Source: Flexibacter flexilis DSM 6793
GTDB lineage: Bacteria; Bacteroidota; Bacteroidia; Cytophagales; Flexibacteraceae
Assembly (NCBI RefSeq): GCF_900112255.1
Contig: NZ_FOLE01000001.1
Span: 62,001 to 126,000 of the forward strand
Direction of reading: 5' to 3'
Length of the DNA: 64,000 nucleotides
Below are positions 54,629 through 63,216 of the stretch, one piece after another. A program made the position numbers and the translations under genes. The notes below the pieces were generated by a model. It was not told the DNA's origin and ran no database searches. It worked only from the letters and a program-made list of their open reading frames with translations. Each line of letters starts with the position of its first letter. Positions within the stretch are counted from its first letter, which is position 1.

Positions 54629-56578
54629 TTAGGCAAGTGGTAAGGTGAAGGCAATAACAAAGCCGCCATCGGGGGCATTTTGTGCAGAAATTGTGCCACC
54701 ATTTGTCTGGGCAAAATCTTTGCACAAAATCAACCCCAAACCTGAAACTGTTTTTTGCCCTAATCTGGTTTGCTGTGCGTAATATTCTTTATCAAAAAGT
54801 TTATCTATCTGATTTTCAAGCAATCCTTCACCCGAATCTTGTATCAACACCTGACAGAAATTACCTTGTTTCTCGTGCCTAATTTTCACACGCTGCCCCG
54901 CTGGCGTATGCTTGAGCGCATTATAAATCAAATTTTGCAAAAGTAATACTGTCAGTTCTTCGTTGGCAACAACGGTAGTAGGCGACAAATTACTGTACAA
55001 AATTTCAACATTTTTCTTAGCAGCCTGCGGCTCTACGTTGGCAACAGCATCAGCAATCAACTTATTGATTTCCAATCGTATATACATTTTATATTCTGCC
55101 TGTTGCTGGCCTTTTGCCCACGCCAACATATTTTTGATGGAATAAGCCGTGTGATTGACGTGCAAATACATTCGTCCTATCAGTTCGCCACGCTCCTCAT
55201 CCGTCATGTTACTTTTGCAGGAATCAAGTATTTTTATCATGGTCTGAACGGGCGTATTCAAATCATGGGCAATCAGATAGAAAAGTCTGTCTTTTATATT
55301 ATTCGTCTGGGTTAATTCTTTGGTTTTTTGGGCTAACAGTTCTTTCTGCTGAATCATTTGCTCATTTTGCAACGAAAGTGTTTTGTGCAACAAATTGTAT
55401 TTTCGGCTCGATCGATACAACCAATACAACAAACCCGACACCAAAATCAGGGAAGGAATCGTCAACCACAATATCAATTCTCGTTTATTTAGTTGGTGTT
55501 GAATGGCCTGATTTTGGGTCGCATGCTCCTGTACCAACTTCTTTTCTTTGAGACGATACTGAAAATCAGCATCAATAAATAGACTTTGTTTGTGAATTTG
55601 CTCGTTGAGCAGCGAATCAGAAAATTGCTTGTGCAACACCGAAAAATAATAAGCACGCTTATAGTCTTTCATTGCCTCATAAATCAATTGCAAGGTATGT
55701 GCCGCCATATTCATTTCACTAGTAGCATTTATTTCTTTGACCAACTCCCATGCTTTTTGGCCGTAACTTGCCGCCTGCACATATTGTTTTTGTGCCAACT
55801 TCACTTTGGCCATCCCCTGCCAAGCGAATGAAATAGCACGTTTATCATCTACGATAGTTGCCTCTTTTTCAGCACTTTGAAAACTAGCAAATGCCTTCTC
55901 TAAATGATGTTGGGTCAAATAAATTTCAGCTACATTGTTATAGCCATAGGCCAACCCGCCATGGTCTTGTGTTGAGTCTATAAATAAAACAATGGCATCT
56001 TGCTGCACTTTTAGCGCATTATCGTACTGCTTTAGCCCGTGCCACACATTGGCCAAACCGTTCAGTGTTCGGGCTATGTTACTACTACTGTGGGGTATTT
56101 TTTTATAATGCTCCAAAGCCAATTCATAATAATTTCTGGCCTTGTCGTAATTTTGTTGAATATAGTAAATGTTGGCTACATTGCTTAGTACTACGCCTTG
56201 TCCGCGCTCGTCGGCAGCCTTTTCAAAAGCTTTGCTGGCTAACTGAAACGTGTGCATGGCTTTCGGATAATTTCCTGTATTAGAAGCAATTAAGGCTTTT
56301 ATATTCAGGGCGTTTCCTTGCCACTGCGGTTTGTTTTTTTGCTGCGCCAATCGCGCCAATCGTTCGGCATACACTCCTGCACTATCATAATTATTGCCCA
56401 TAAACGAAATAGCAATACTTCTCAACGTTTGGGCTTTTACAGAATCAGGGATGTTGGGTTGGCGGAGTTGGGCTTGCCATTGGGCTAGGTCTTGCCCCCA
56501 TGCAGATGGCTGTATTACACAGAAAATAATTAAAAAATAGAATCGGATAGACAAACTTTGTCTGGTACCTAAAATCAT
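54629..56578 (-). CDS. TPR-repeat sensor histidine kinase
   Basis: A 649-residue kinase of the tetratricopeptide sensor type common in Bacteroidota. A signal segment (MILGTRQSLSIRFYFLIIFCVIQPSAWGQ) precedes about seven TPR units at residues 40-330 (for example GNYPKAMHTFQLASKAFEKA, NYDKARNYYELALEHYKK, QYDNALKVQQDAIVLF). A single membrane segment lies near 375-395 (LILWLTIPSLILVSGLLYWL), then a coiled coil, a kinase motif LIAHDLNTPVQTMIK with His438 and an ATPase domain (QNLIYNALKHTPAG, DSGEGL, SGLGLILCKDF). It is the first gene of a minus-strand run ending in the metal-binding lipoprotein. No HTH output, so its partner lies elsewhere. Confidence 0.87.
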   Translation of the reverse strand: MILGTRQSLSIRFYFLIIFCVIQPSAWGQDLAQWQAQLRQPNIPDSVKAQTLRSIAISFMGNNYDSAGVYAERLARLAQQKNKPQWQGNALNIKALIASNTGNYPKAMHTFQLASKAFEKAADERGQGVVLSNVANIYYIQQNYDKARNYYELALEHYKKIPHSSSNIARTLNGLANVWHGLKQYDNALKVQQDAIVLFIDSTQDHGGLAYGYNNVAEIYLTQHHLEKAFASFQSAEKEATIVDDKRAISFAWQGMAKVKLAQKQYVQAASYGQKAWELVKEINATSEMNMAAHTLQLIYEAMKDYKRAYYFSVLHKQFSDSLLNEQIHKQSLFIDADFQYRLKEKKLVQEHATQNQAIQHQLNKRELILWLTIPSLILVSGLLYWLYRSSRKYNLLHKTLSLQNEQMIQQKELLAQKTKELTQTNNIKDRLFYLIAHDLNTPVQTMIKILDSCKSNMTDEERGELIGRMYLHVNHTAYSIKNMLAWAKGQQQAEYKMYIRLEINKLIADAVANVEPQAAKKNVEILYSNLSPTTVVANEELTVLLLQNLIYNALKHTPAGQRVKIRHEKQGNFCQVLIQDSGEGLLENQIDKLFDKEYYAQQTRLGQKTVSGLGLILCKDFAQTNGGTISAQNAPDGGFVIAFTLPLA

Positions 56579-56644
56579 TGTGTTATTGTTTGTTATGTAA
56601 GTTAGTAGTCATTCGCGCAAATTACGCAAAAAACACACTAAACC

Positions 56645-57421
56645 CTACACCCCAAAAGCAATTACTTCGCAACAGATTTTGAAACCCAAACGTTGGTACA
56701 TCGAAAGAGCAGCATCAGTGGCTTGCAAAACGCCTATTTTATAGCCTAATCCCTTTGCATAATGCAAGGCATGGCAAGTAAGCAGAGTAGCAAAACCCTT
56801 ATTTCGGAACGCAGGCAACGTGGAAACAGAGTAAATTCCCGCTGTTTGGCTGTATTTGTCCAGATACAAATACAAAGCCGATACGGGCTTTTCGTCTTGA
56901 TACCCCACCATCAAATTTATCTCCGTTTGGTTGGGGTGCAAAATAACTTGTGCCGCATTTTGGTAATATATTTGGGTCGCTTGGGGCTGATGAAAGGCAC
57001 TCACGACCGTTATAAAATCTGTCAATTGTAGTGCATTACTTACGCGCTGAATTTGCAAAGTCGGCGCATTTTCATGCCAAAGCGAAAGATTTTCTAAAGA
57101 AATACTCATGCCTAAAGTAATGTCTGTGCAGCGTAACCCATAATGGGTTAGTTGTTGGGGCAAATGTGCGGGCGTATCAGAAGGGCTTATCCACCAACCA
57201 AAAGGCCATTGATTTTCGGAAAAAACAGCAAGAGCTTTTTCGATGCTTGGAGGAGTAATATTGCGCGTATGCGTAACGAAGTTATAGGCAGCGTCGGCAA
57301 CACGGGCATTCATCAACCAAAATTCTTGGTTCTGAAGCAATTGTACTGTTTCTATTTGAGAGGGAATACAGGCCATGTAAGCCCACATATTAGCTTCCAT
57401 TAACCTAGTTTCAGAATTCAT
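56645..57421 (-). CDS. GNAT family N-acetyltransferase
   Basis: About 258 residues with a GNAT domain in the C-terminal half: EKPVSALYLYLDKYSQTAGIYSVSTLPAFRNKGFATLLTCHALHYAKGLGY holds the acetyl-CoA pyrophosphate loop (R-N-K-G-F-A), and LQATDAALSMYQRLGFKI completes the fold. The N-terminal half contains another conserved-looking stretch (MACIPSQIETVQLLQNQEFW). An ATG at 57448 is also possible; 57421 is preferred because a TATCTTCA -7-like box (57465-57472) leaves room only for the later start. The substrate is unknown. Confidence 0.75.
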   Translation of the reverse strand: MNSETRLMEANMWAYMACIPSQIETVQLLQNQEFWLMNARVADAAYNFVTHTRNITPPSIEKALAVFSENQWPFGWWISPSDTPAHLPQQLTHYGLRCTDITLGMSISLENLSLWHENAPTLQIQRVSNALQLTDFITVVSAFHQPQATQIYYQNAAQVILHPNQTEINLMVGYQDEKPVSALYLYLDKYSQTAGIYSVSTLPAFRNKGFATLLTCHALHYAKGLGYKIGVLQATDAALSMYQRLGFKICCEVIAFGV

Positions 57422-57477
57422 GAGTAACGGAGAGGTAGGTAGTAACATACACTTTTATGGGGACTGAAGATACAACA

Positions 57478-57513
57478 GAAAAAGCAGTCACAAAAATTTA
57501 TGACTGCTTTTTT
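57478..57513 (-). terminator. hairpin terminator after the GAF/PAS gene
   Basis: AAAAAGCAGTCA pairs with TGACTGCTTTTT around a roughly 10-nt AT-rich loop. It follows the stop codon of the minus-strand GAF/PAS gene by 14 bp. Confidence 0.8.
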
Positions 57514-57526
57514 AATAACAAAATAA

Positions 57527-59983
57527 TTAAGCTAACTTCTGTGCCGTGTTTTCTAATTCTACGTGAGAATTTACTTTAGCCAGCACAACTACAGACACTA
57601 CATTGTCTTGCTCATCAAATACAGGATTGTACTGAGTCAGATAAGAAAGTCCAAATGCTTGTTTTTCTACCTGGAATTTTTCGCCAGCAAAACACCTTTC
57701 ATAATAGCGTTTTTGTTCTTCTACAACATCTGACGAAAACACCGATAAAATATTCATTCCTTTTTCAATAGATTTGCGACGTTGCGCCAAAAAGATTTCA
57801 GTGTATTGGTTATAAACCTGCACTTTAAAATCTTTGTCAATGGCATAAATCACCTCGTCAATCACATTTACAATGCTATTTGTATAATGTACTTGACGAT
57901 GCATTTCTTCTTGTGTGGCGTGCAACTCTTCCATATTCTGGCGCAACTCTTCCTCTTGTGCGAGCATTTCTTCATTTTTTTGCTGCACATCTTGAAGTAA
58001 CTCCTGCGTTTGACGTTCCAACGCAGCCATTTGCGTAATATCTTTAGTCATAATCACGACATATTCCACTTTTTTGTTTCTACCAAAAATCGGATTGTAT
58101 TGCACCAAAAATGTGCTATCAAACCCTTCTTCTTTTTGCTGAAACGCCTCGCCTTCAAAAGCACGCACGTACAACTGACGATAACTGTCGTGCACTTCGG
58201 GCGGAAAACAATCAAAAATACTCATACCATTGGTGAGCGTAAGTCCCAAACCCATAAAAAAGTCAGAAGCCAATTGATTAAAGCGTTTTAACTGCAAATT
58301 AGGGTCAATCACAAAGATGCCATCGTTGAGCGCATTAAGTACACTATTCAAATATTTCGCTTGTTCAGTAGCTTCGTCTTGCGCTTTTTGCAAGTCATTG
58401 AACGTGTCGAGCATAGCTTCTTCTTGGGCTTTCATCATGGCGTTTTGCTCTTGCGATTCTACATAAAGTTTCTCTGCATTGGCCTTGGCTTTTACAATTT
58501 CTGTTACATTTTTGGCCAAAACCACCGCAGAAATAACTTGTCCATTTTTATTCAGAATCGGGTTGTATTGCACCTGATAATTATTACCAAAAATAGACTG
58601 AGCCATTTCATATTTTTCCCCCAAAAAACAACGCGTATAATATTGTCTATATTCGTTTTTATTTTCGGCAGGAAAGCAATCAATTACATCAGATCCTTTT
58701 TCAATATTTACACCCAAATTTTGAAAGAAATGCTTTGTATATTGGTTAAATATATCAATTTTAAGATCAGTATTTACCGTAAAAAGCACTTCGTCTATGG
58801 CATTAATAAGGTCTTCCATATAACGGCTTTGTCGGAACATTTCGTCTTGTGTAGCCTGCAATTCTTCCATATTTTGGCGCAATTCTTCCTCTTGCGCTTT
58901 CATTTCTTCGGACTGTTGTTGAGAAGTTTTTAGTAATTTTTGCGTTTGTACTGCTATTTTTGTAGAAGCAATCGAAGAAGCTATATTTTCAGCTACTTTT
59001 TCAATAAAAGCAATCTGATATGACTCAAATTTTTGAAATGCCGCTAACTCCAAAATGCCAATTACATTTTTGTCCATTTTGAGTGGCACCAATATCAAAC
59101 AAGTAGGCGTAGCCTGCCCCAAACCTGACGTAATGCGAACATAATCCGTGGGAATATCTGTCATCAAGATGGTGTCTTGTTCCAAAAAACATTGCCCTAC
59201 CAAGCCTTCACCAATTCCAATTTGCTTGCTAATGTACTTTTTTCGTTCATAAGCGTAGCAAGCCGTTAACTCTAAATATTTTTGTGAAATGTTATCATCG
59301 TTTAATATAAATAAAGCTCCTTGATTGGCTTTTACATATCGCACCAAATTCTGGATAATTGCGTCATTGAAAGCGGCAAAGTCTGTATAATGAGCACGCA
59401 AAATATCTGCAAATTTGGCCAAACCCTCTGTCGTCCAGTTTCTTTTGCGATCTTCTTCGGCCACTAGCATCAGTCTTTCGCGCATAAGCAAAAGTGCGTT
59501 TCCAAGTGTATCGGCTTGGCTACTAGGTTGGTATTGTGTTTGTAGTTGTCCTTGTCCAATAGCCGTAGCAAAATGGCTTGCATTGGCAATATTTTGGCCT
59601 AATTGGTTAGAAGCAGCGACAATTTCTACAAACTCATCTTGCTGTAATGGCAAGGGTTGGGTAACCGTTCCTTGTGCAAGTGTATTAAGATTATTGCTGA
59701 TACGCTGTATTGGTTGCCAATACTGACGGCTGCTCCAAATTAGTAACAAAAGAAGAGATGGGATGACAATAATTGTTAGTATAATCAAATAATTGTTAGT
59801 ATATTCGATATTACTTTTTGCCGTTTCCGAAAGGCCTAATTCTTGTTGTAATAAATCTGTATTTCTTATGTAAAAGAACGTAAGTAATACAAGCCAAATA
59901 AAAATAAAAGCAAACGCTAGTAAATTAAATCTACCTATTGAAGAACGTACATTAAAAAAATTAAACCACGATTTATTAGACAT
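57527..59983 (-). CDS. membrane HAMP-GAF-PAS sensory protein without output domain
   Basis: An 818-residue protein starting MSNKSWFNFFNVRSSIG. Two membrane segments near 22-40 and 66-86 enclose a short periplasmic loop. A HAMP-like region (QPIQRISNNLNTLAQGTV) follows, then a GAF domain (ANQGALFILNDD ... IGIGEGLVGQCFLEQDTILMTDIP ... GILELAAF) very like that of the eight-PAS protein at 34.5 kb. Three PAS-like repeats follow, each containing an I-D-E-V or L-N-D-G start and a V-Q-Y-N-P or T-Q-Y-N-P strand, with EEELRQNMEELQAT coils between. It ends without kinase, GGDEF or methyl-accepting domain. Upstream ATGs at 60043 and 60016 are possible but extend beyond the family pattern. Divergent from an S24 repressor gene. 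Confidence 0.78.
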   Translation of the reverse strand: MSNKSWFNFFNVRSSIGRFNLLAFAFIFIWLVLLTFFYIRNTDLLQQELGLSETAKSNIEYTNNYLIILTIIVIPSLLLLLIWSSRQYWQPIQRISNNLNTLAQGTVTQPLPLQQDEFVEIVAASNQLGQNIANASHFATAIGQGQLQTQYQPSSQADTLGNALLLMRERLMLVAEEDRKRNWTTEGLAKFADILRAHYTDFAAFNDAIIQNLVRYVKANQGALFILNDDNISQKYLELTACYAYERKKYISKQIGIGEGLVGQCFLEQDTILMTDIPTDYVRITSGLGQATPTCLILVPLKMDKNVIGILELAAFQKFESYQIAFIEKVAENIASSIASTKIAVQTQKLLKTSQQQSEEMKAQEEELRQNMEELQATQDEMFRQSRYMEDLINAIDEVLFTVNTDLKIDIFNQYTKHFFQNLGVNIEKGSDVIDCFPAENKNEYRQYYTRCFLGEKYEMAQSIFGNNYQVQYNPILNKNGQVISAVVLAKNVTEIVKAKANAEKLYVESQEQNAMMKAQEEAMLDTFNDLQKAQDEATEQAKYLNSVLNALNDGIFVIDPNLQLKRFNQLASDFFMGLGLTLTNGMSIFDCFPPEVHDSYRQLYVRAFEGEAFQQKEEGFDSTFLVQYNPIFGRNKKVEYVVIMTKDITQMAALERQTQELLQDVQQKNEEMLAQEEELRQNMEELHATQEEMHRQVHYTNSIVNVIDEVIYAIDKDFKVQVYNQYTEIFLAQRRKSIEKGMNILSVFSSDVVEEQKRYYERCFAGEKFQVEKQAFGLSYLTQYNPVFDEQDNVVSVVVLAKVNSHVELENTAQKLA

Positions 59984-60145
59984 CGTATTTTCAATTTTTA
60001 GTACATCTACTATCATAGTAGTATTGTTATAATCAGATTGCATATTTCAAGAAATAATATTTGATAGATTAAAATAAAAATTTAACAAAATGTCAATTAA
60101 AATAACAAGCGGAATCATTTTTTTTAATTCAGTACCCTTTGATTT

Positions 60146-60835
60146 ATGACCATCGGAAAACGCATACAAGAGCAGCGTAAAATTATAGGCTTATCGCAAC
60201 AAGAACTAGCACAAAAAACAGGTACATCGCGCAGTCTCGTTGCTCAAATTGAAACGGACAAAACTAATCCAAATTTAGAATTTCTAACAGAGATTGTTAA
60301 AATATTTAACACAACATTTGAATATCTTATCACAGGCCAGCAACAACGTCCCGTAAACGTTCATTTAACTAACAACACGATAAGCAGAATTGACGCGCCC
60401 CAGCAAATAGAACAGTTGATCGGTACTAATCACTCCGAACATCTCATTCCTTTCTATAACATTGATGCGCTGGAGGTATCGGTAGATGAGCTTGAACCCA
60501 ATAATATCATCCCTGATTTTTATTGGTCTATGCCTGGTTATAGAGGGTGTAAATCGTTGCCCGCTTGGGGAGAATCCATGACGAAGCTCATTTATCCTGG
60601 AGACATCATTGTATTTCGAGAAATACAAGACAAATCCATTATTAATTATGGCGATATCTATGTAATTATCACCCAAGACTACCGATTTATCAAATATATC
60701 CGAAAACACACTGATAAAAGTTATGTAATACTAGAAGCGGAAAACCGAGAATCGTATGAACCCTTCGAGCTTGAGCGCGATAAAATTATACACTTATTTC
60801 ATATTAAGGCTTGGTTTAAAAGACACTCCATGTAA
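60146..60835 (+). CDS. XRE-type repressor with S24/LexA-like C-terminal domain
   Basis: A 229-residue protein. Residues 3-62 form an XRE helix-turn-helix (IGKRIQEQRKIIGLSQQELAQKTGTSRSLVAQIETDKTNPN in outline). The C-terminal domain has the S24 signature PAWGESMTKLIYPGDIIVFRE, with Ser in G-E-S-M as the candidate nucleophile, and the matching strand YRFIKYIRK could supply the Lys. Such proteins are phage-type or stress repressors that may self-cleave. It lies alone, divergent from the GAF/PAS gene with 162 bp between the two starts, so it may regulate that gene or itself. There is no phage context. Confidence 0.85.
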   Translation: MTIGKRIQEQRKIIGLSQQELAQKTGTSRSLVAQIETDKTNPNLEFLTEIVKIFNTTFEYLITGQQQRPVNVHLTNNTISRIDAPQQIEQLIGTNHSEHLIPFYNIDALEVSVDELEPNNIIPDFYWSMPGYRGCKSLPAWGESMTKLIYPGDIIVFREIQDKSIINYGDIYVIITQDYRFIKYIRKHTDKSYVILEAENRESYEPFELERDKIIHLFHIKAWFKRHSM

Positions 60836-60840
60836 GCATA

Positions 60841-60887
60841 ACATCCAAAACGCGTCAAAGAATGTTTCTTTGACGCGTTTTGGATGT
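60841..60887 (+). terminator. hairpin terminator after the S24 repressor
   Basis: A 21-bp perfect inverted repeat (60841-60861 and 60867-60887) around a 5-nt loop. Its inner part AAACGCGTCA resembles the AAACGCGCCA arms at 29.9 and 32.1 kb. No strong T-run follows. Confidence 0.75.
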
Positions 60888-61085
60888 ATGGCAAACTCCT
60901 ATATTTACTCTTTTTACAATACAAAAAAAATGATAAATACAACAAAACAATGTTATATAACCAACCTTATATTGCATTCTGCCCTATTCCAACAAAGTAA
61001 TACAAACGTATGATTTTTCTAATAAATCATACAAAAAACGAATACGATACAAGAGGTAATCTTTCTCCAGCACAATATTTTGTTA

Positions 61086-61814
61086 TTACCAATTACCTTG
61101 CATTGGTAGCTCCATCAAAAGCACTTGGCTGTCTTCTTGCGCCTCTATACTTACCTGTGCTGGCAACTGCGTAAGGCCTGCGGCATCACGATTGGCCAAC
61201 ACGTTATCAGCTATCGTTACTTTACCAGCCATCACGAAAGCGTAAATTCCATGTGAACGGTCGCGCACAGCACAGTCAATGGTTTTTCCTGCCGAAATCT
61301 TGGCAATCGAAAAATAGGCATCTTGATTTATCCAAAGAGCGTCTTTATCTTTTTCTATATCTGCCGAAACAACGGTGGTTATCGTGTCAGGTTTAATTTG
61401 CTCCACAAAACTTTTTTGCTCGTAGCGTGGCTTAATATTCAGCTTTTTAGGAAACAACCAAATCTGTAAAGTGTTGGCAATGGTCGTTTTAGAAGCATTA
61501 AATTCAGAATGGTGCACGCCAGTTCCCGCCGACATTACTTGCACCTCGCCAGCCATTACGGCCTCCTCGTTGCCCATGCTGTCGCGGTGCGCCAAGCCCC
61601 CAGCAATCGGAATCGTGATAATCTCCATGTTGTCGTGGCCGTGTGCTCCGAAGCCCTGACCACCCGCAATAATATCGTCATTCAATACCCGCAAAGCCCC
61701 AAAATGAATAGATTCAGGATTATAATAAGAAGAAAAACTGAAAGAATAATTAGCTTTGAGCCAGCCATAATCCGCGTGTCCACGCGCAGAGGCCTTAAAT
61801 ATTTTTATATTCAT
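61086..61814 (-). CDS. pirin family protein (YhhW type)
   Basis: A 242-residue bicupin. HFGALRVLNDDIIAGGQGFGAHGHDNMEIITIP contains the first metal-binding His pair, GNEEAVMAGEVQVMSAGTGVHHSEFN the second His and Glu, as in pirin and E. coli YhhW, which shows quercetin 2,3-dioxygenase activity. The length fits YhhW rather than the longer pirins. The physiological substrate is unknown. Monocistronic; 55 bp downstream on the same strand is the end of no other gene, and the MFS gene upstream is transcribed the same way. Confidence 0.88.
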   Translation of the reverse strand: MNIKIFKASARGHADYGWLKANYSFSFSSYYNPESIHFGALRVLNDDIIAGGQGFGAHGHDNMEIITIPIAGGLAHRDSMGNEEAVMAGEVQVMSAGTGVHHSEFNASKTTIANTLQIWLFPKKLNIKPRYEQKSFVEQIKPDTITTVVSADIEKDKDALWINQDAYFSIAKISAGKTIDCAVRDRSHGIYAFVMAGKVTIADNVLANRDAAGLTQLPAQVSIEAQEDSQVLLMELPMQGNW

Positions 61815-61876
61815 AACGATTGAATTTTGTTGTTAATACATTTATTGTATAGACACTTTTTGTAATAAAAAAGTTT

Positions 61877-63121
61877 TCAAACGCTCGCTTCATTTCCGAC
61901 TATTTGGTGTTTGCGTTGAAAAGCATTGAGCATCACAAAGCCCATCAATGTTACGAGGCTAAAGACTATCAGCACATTCCAGAGCATCGCGAAGCCCACC
62001 CACTCCACCAACTGTGTACCCAAAATCGGGGAAATAATATGTGCCACCGAATACGCTACCGTATAAAGTGCCATATACTGGCCGCGTGTACTAGGACGCG
62101 ACCGCTCTACCACAAAAGAGCTCATAAATGGCATGGCGAGTATTTCGGAAAATGAAATGATCAATACATACGCCACAATCGCCCACAAGGCCTGCGCTTC
62201 CACCGCCAAAATCAGGTACGACAACAACATTAGCCCCACTCCTACCATGATGATGCGCGTAGGCTCTGATTTATGTTGAAGTTTGTAAACCACCACCATC
62301 TCCACCAACACAATTACCACACCGTTCAGGGACATGAGCAAGCCGATCGAAAATTCGTCTAAGCCACAATTGAGTTTGTAATGAAGCGGCAGCGTAGAAA
62401 AAAACTGAAAAAAGCCCGTCGCATACAAACTCACCAGCACCACAAAAACCACAAAAAACGTGTCTCTATACGGAGAATTTTTGCGCTTAAACTCCTTTTG
62501 ATCAGCTACATGCAATGTATCATGCGCATGCGTAGGAGGCACTTTTGGTAAAAATATTTGCAACAGAATACCTGCCGAAATGCAAGTAAGTCCATCGGCC
62601 ACAAAAAGCCATTCGTAACTATAATGTGCCATAATGCCGCCCAACGTAGGCCCTAGAGCAAACCCCAAATTATTGGACAATCTACTCAGCGAATAGGCTC
62701 TTGTACGCGTTTCGGGCGTACAAAAATTAGCAACAGAGGCTGCATTAGCAGGGCGCAAAGCCTCAGAAGCAATCGCAGTAATGACCACCATCACGGCAAC
62801 GGCTTCAAAGGTTTTGGCTAACACTAGCACCAGAAATAACATGCCACCCAAAACCAAACTACCCAATTGCACTTGCTTACAACCCCACGAGTCGGAAAGT
62901 TTGCCGCCAATGAGTGCGCCCACCACCGAACCCGCGCCAAACAAACTCAAAATAATACCTGATTGCACTACCGAAAAATGCAAATGGTGAGTCAGGTACA
63001 CACTCATGAACGGCAATACCATCGTTCCACTTCGGTTGATGAGCATAATAAAAGCCAGCAGCCAAATGTTGCGCGGCAAACCACTAAAAGCATTTTTGTA
63101 GAGCGTATATATAGATTTCAT
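61877..63121 (-). CDS. major facilitator superfamily transporter
   Basis: A 414-residue protein with 12 hydrophobic segments starting MKSIYTLYKNAFSGLPRNIWLLAFIMLINRSGTM. Loop 2-3 has the MFS motif GALIGGKLSDSWGCKQVQ, and the fourth to fifth segment includes RAYSLSRLSNNLGFALGPTLGG. The pattern fits the MFS drug/metabolite antiporter group; the substrate cannot be assigned. An in-frame ATG at 63187 would add 22 residues across the S41 terminator and is rejected. The gene is 62 bp upstream of pirin on the same strand. Confidence 0.87.
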   Translation of the reverse strand: MKSIYTLYKNAFSGLPRNIWLLAFIMLINRSGTMVLPFMSVYLTHHLHFSVVQSGIILSLFGAGSVVGALIGGKLSDSWGCKQVQLGSLVLGGMLFLVLVLAKTFEAVAVMVVITAIASEALRPANAASVANFCTPETRTRAYSLSRLSNNLGFALGPTLGGIMAHYSYEWLFVADGLTCISAGILLQIFLPKVPPTHAHDTLHVADQKEFKRKNSPYRDTFFVVFVVLVSLYATGFFQFFSTLPLHYKLNCGLDEFSIGLLMSLNGVVIVLVEMVVVYKLQHKSEPTRIIMVGVGLMLLSYLILAVEAQALWAIVAYVLIISFSEILAMPFMSSFVVERSRPSTRGQYMALYTVAYSVAHIISPILGTQLVEWVGFAMLWNVLIVFSLVTLMGFVMLNAFQRKHQIVGNEASV

Positions 63122-63149
63122 GTTAATACAGTGTACAATGTTAAAAATA

Positions 63150-63184
63150 AAAAAGGTGTTGGTTTGTCTGTACAAACCAACACC
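63150..63184 (-). terminator. hairpin terminator after the S41 protease gene
   Basis: GGTGTTGGTTTG (63155-63166) pairs perfectly with CAAACCAACACC (63173-63184) around a 6-nt loop, followed on the minus strand by TTTTTTATTTTT. Confidence 0.85.
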
Positions 63185-63216
63185 CAAAATATAAAATATC
63201 CTACGTTACAAGCGTT

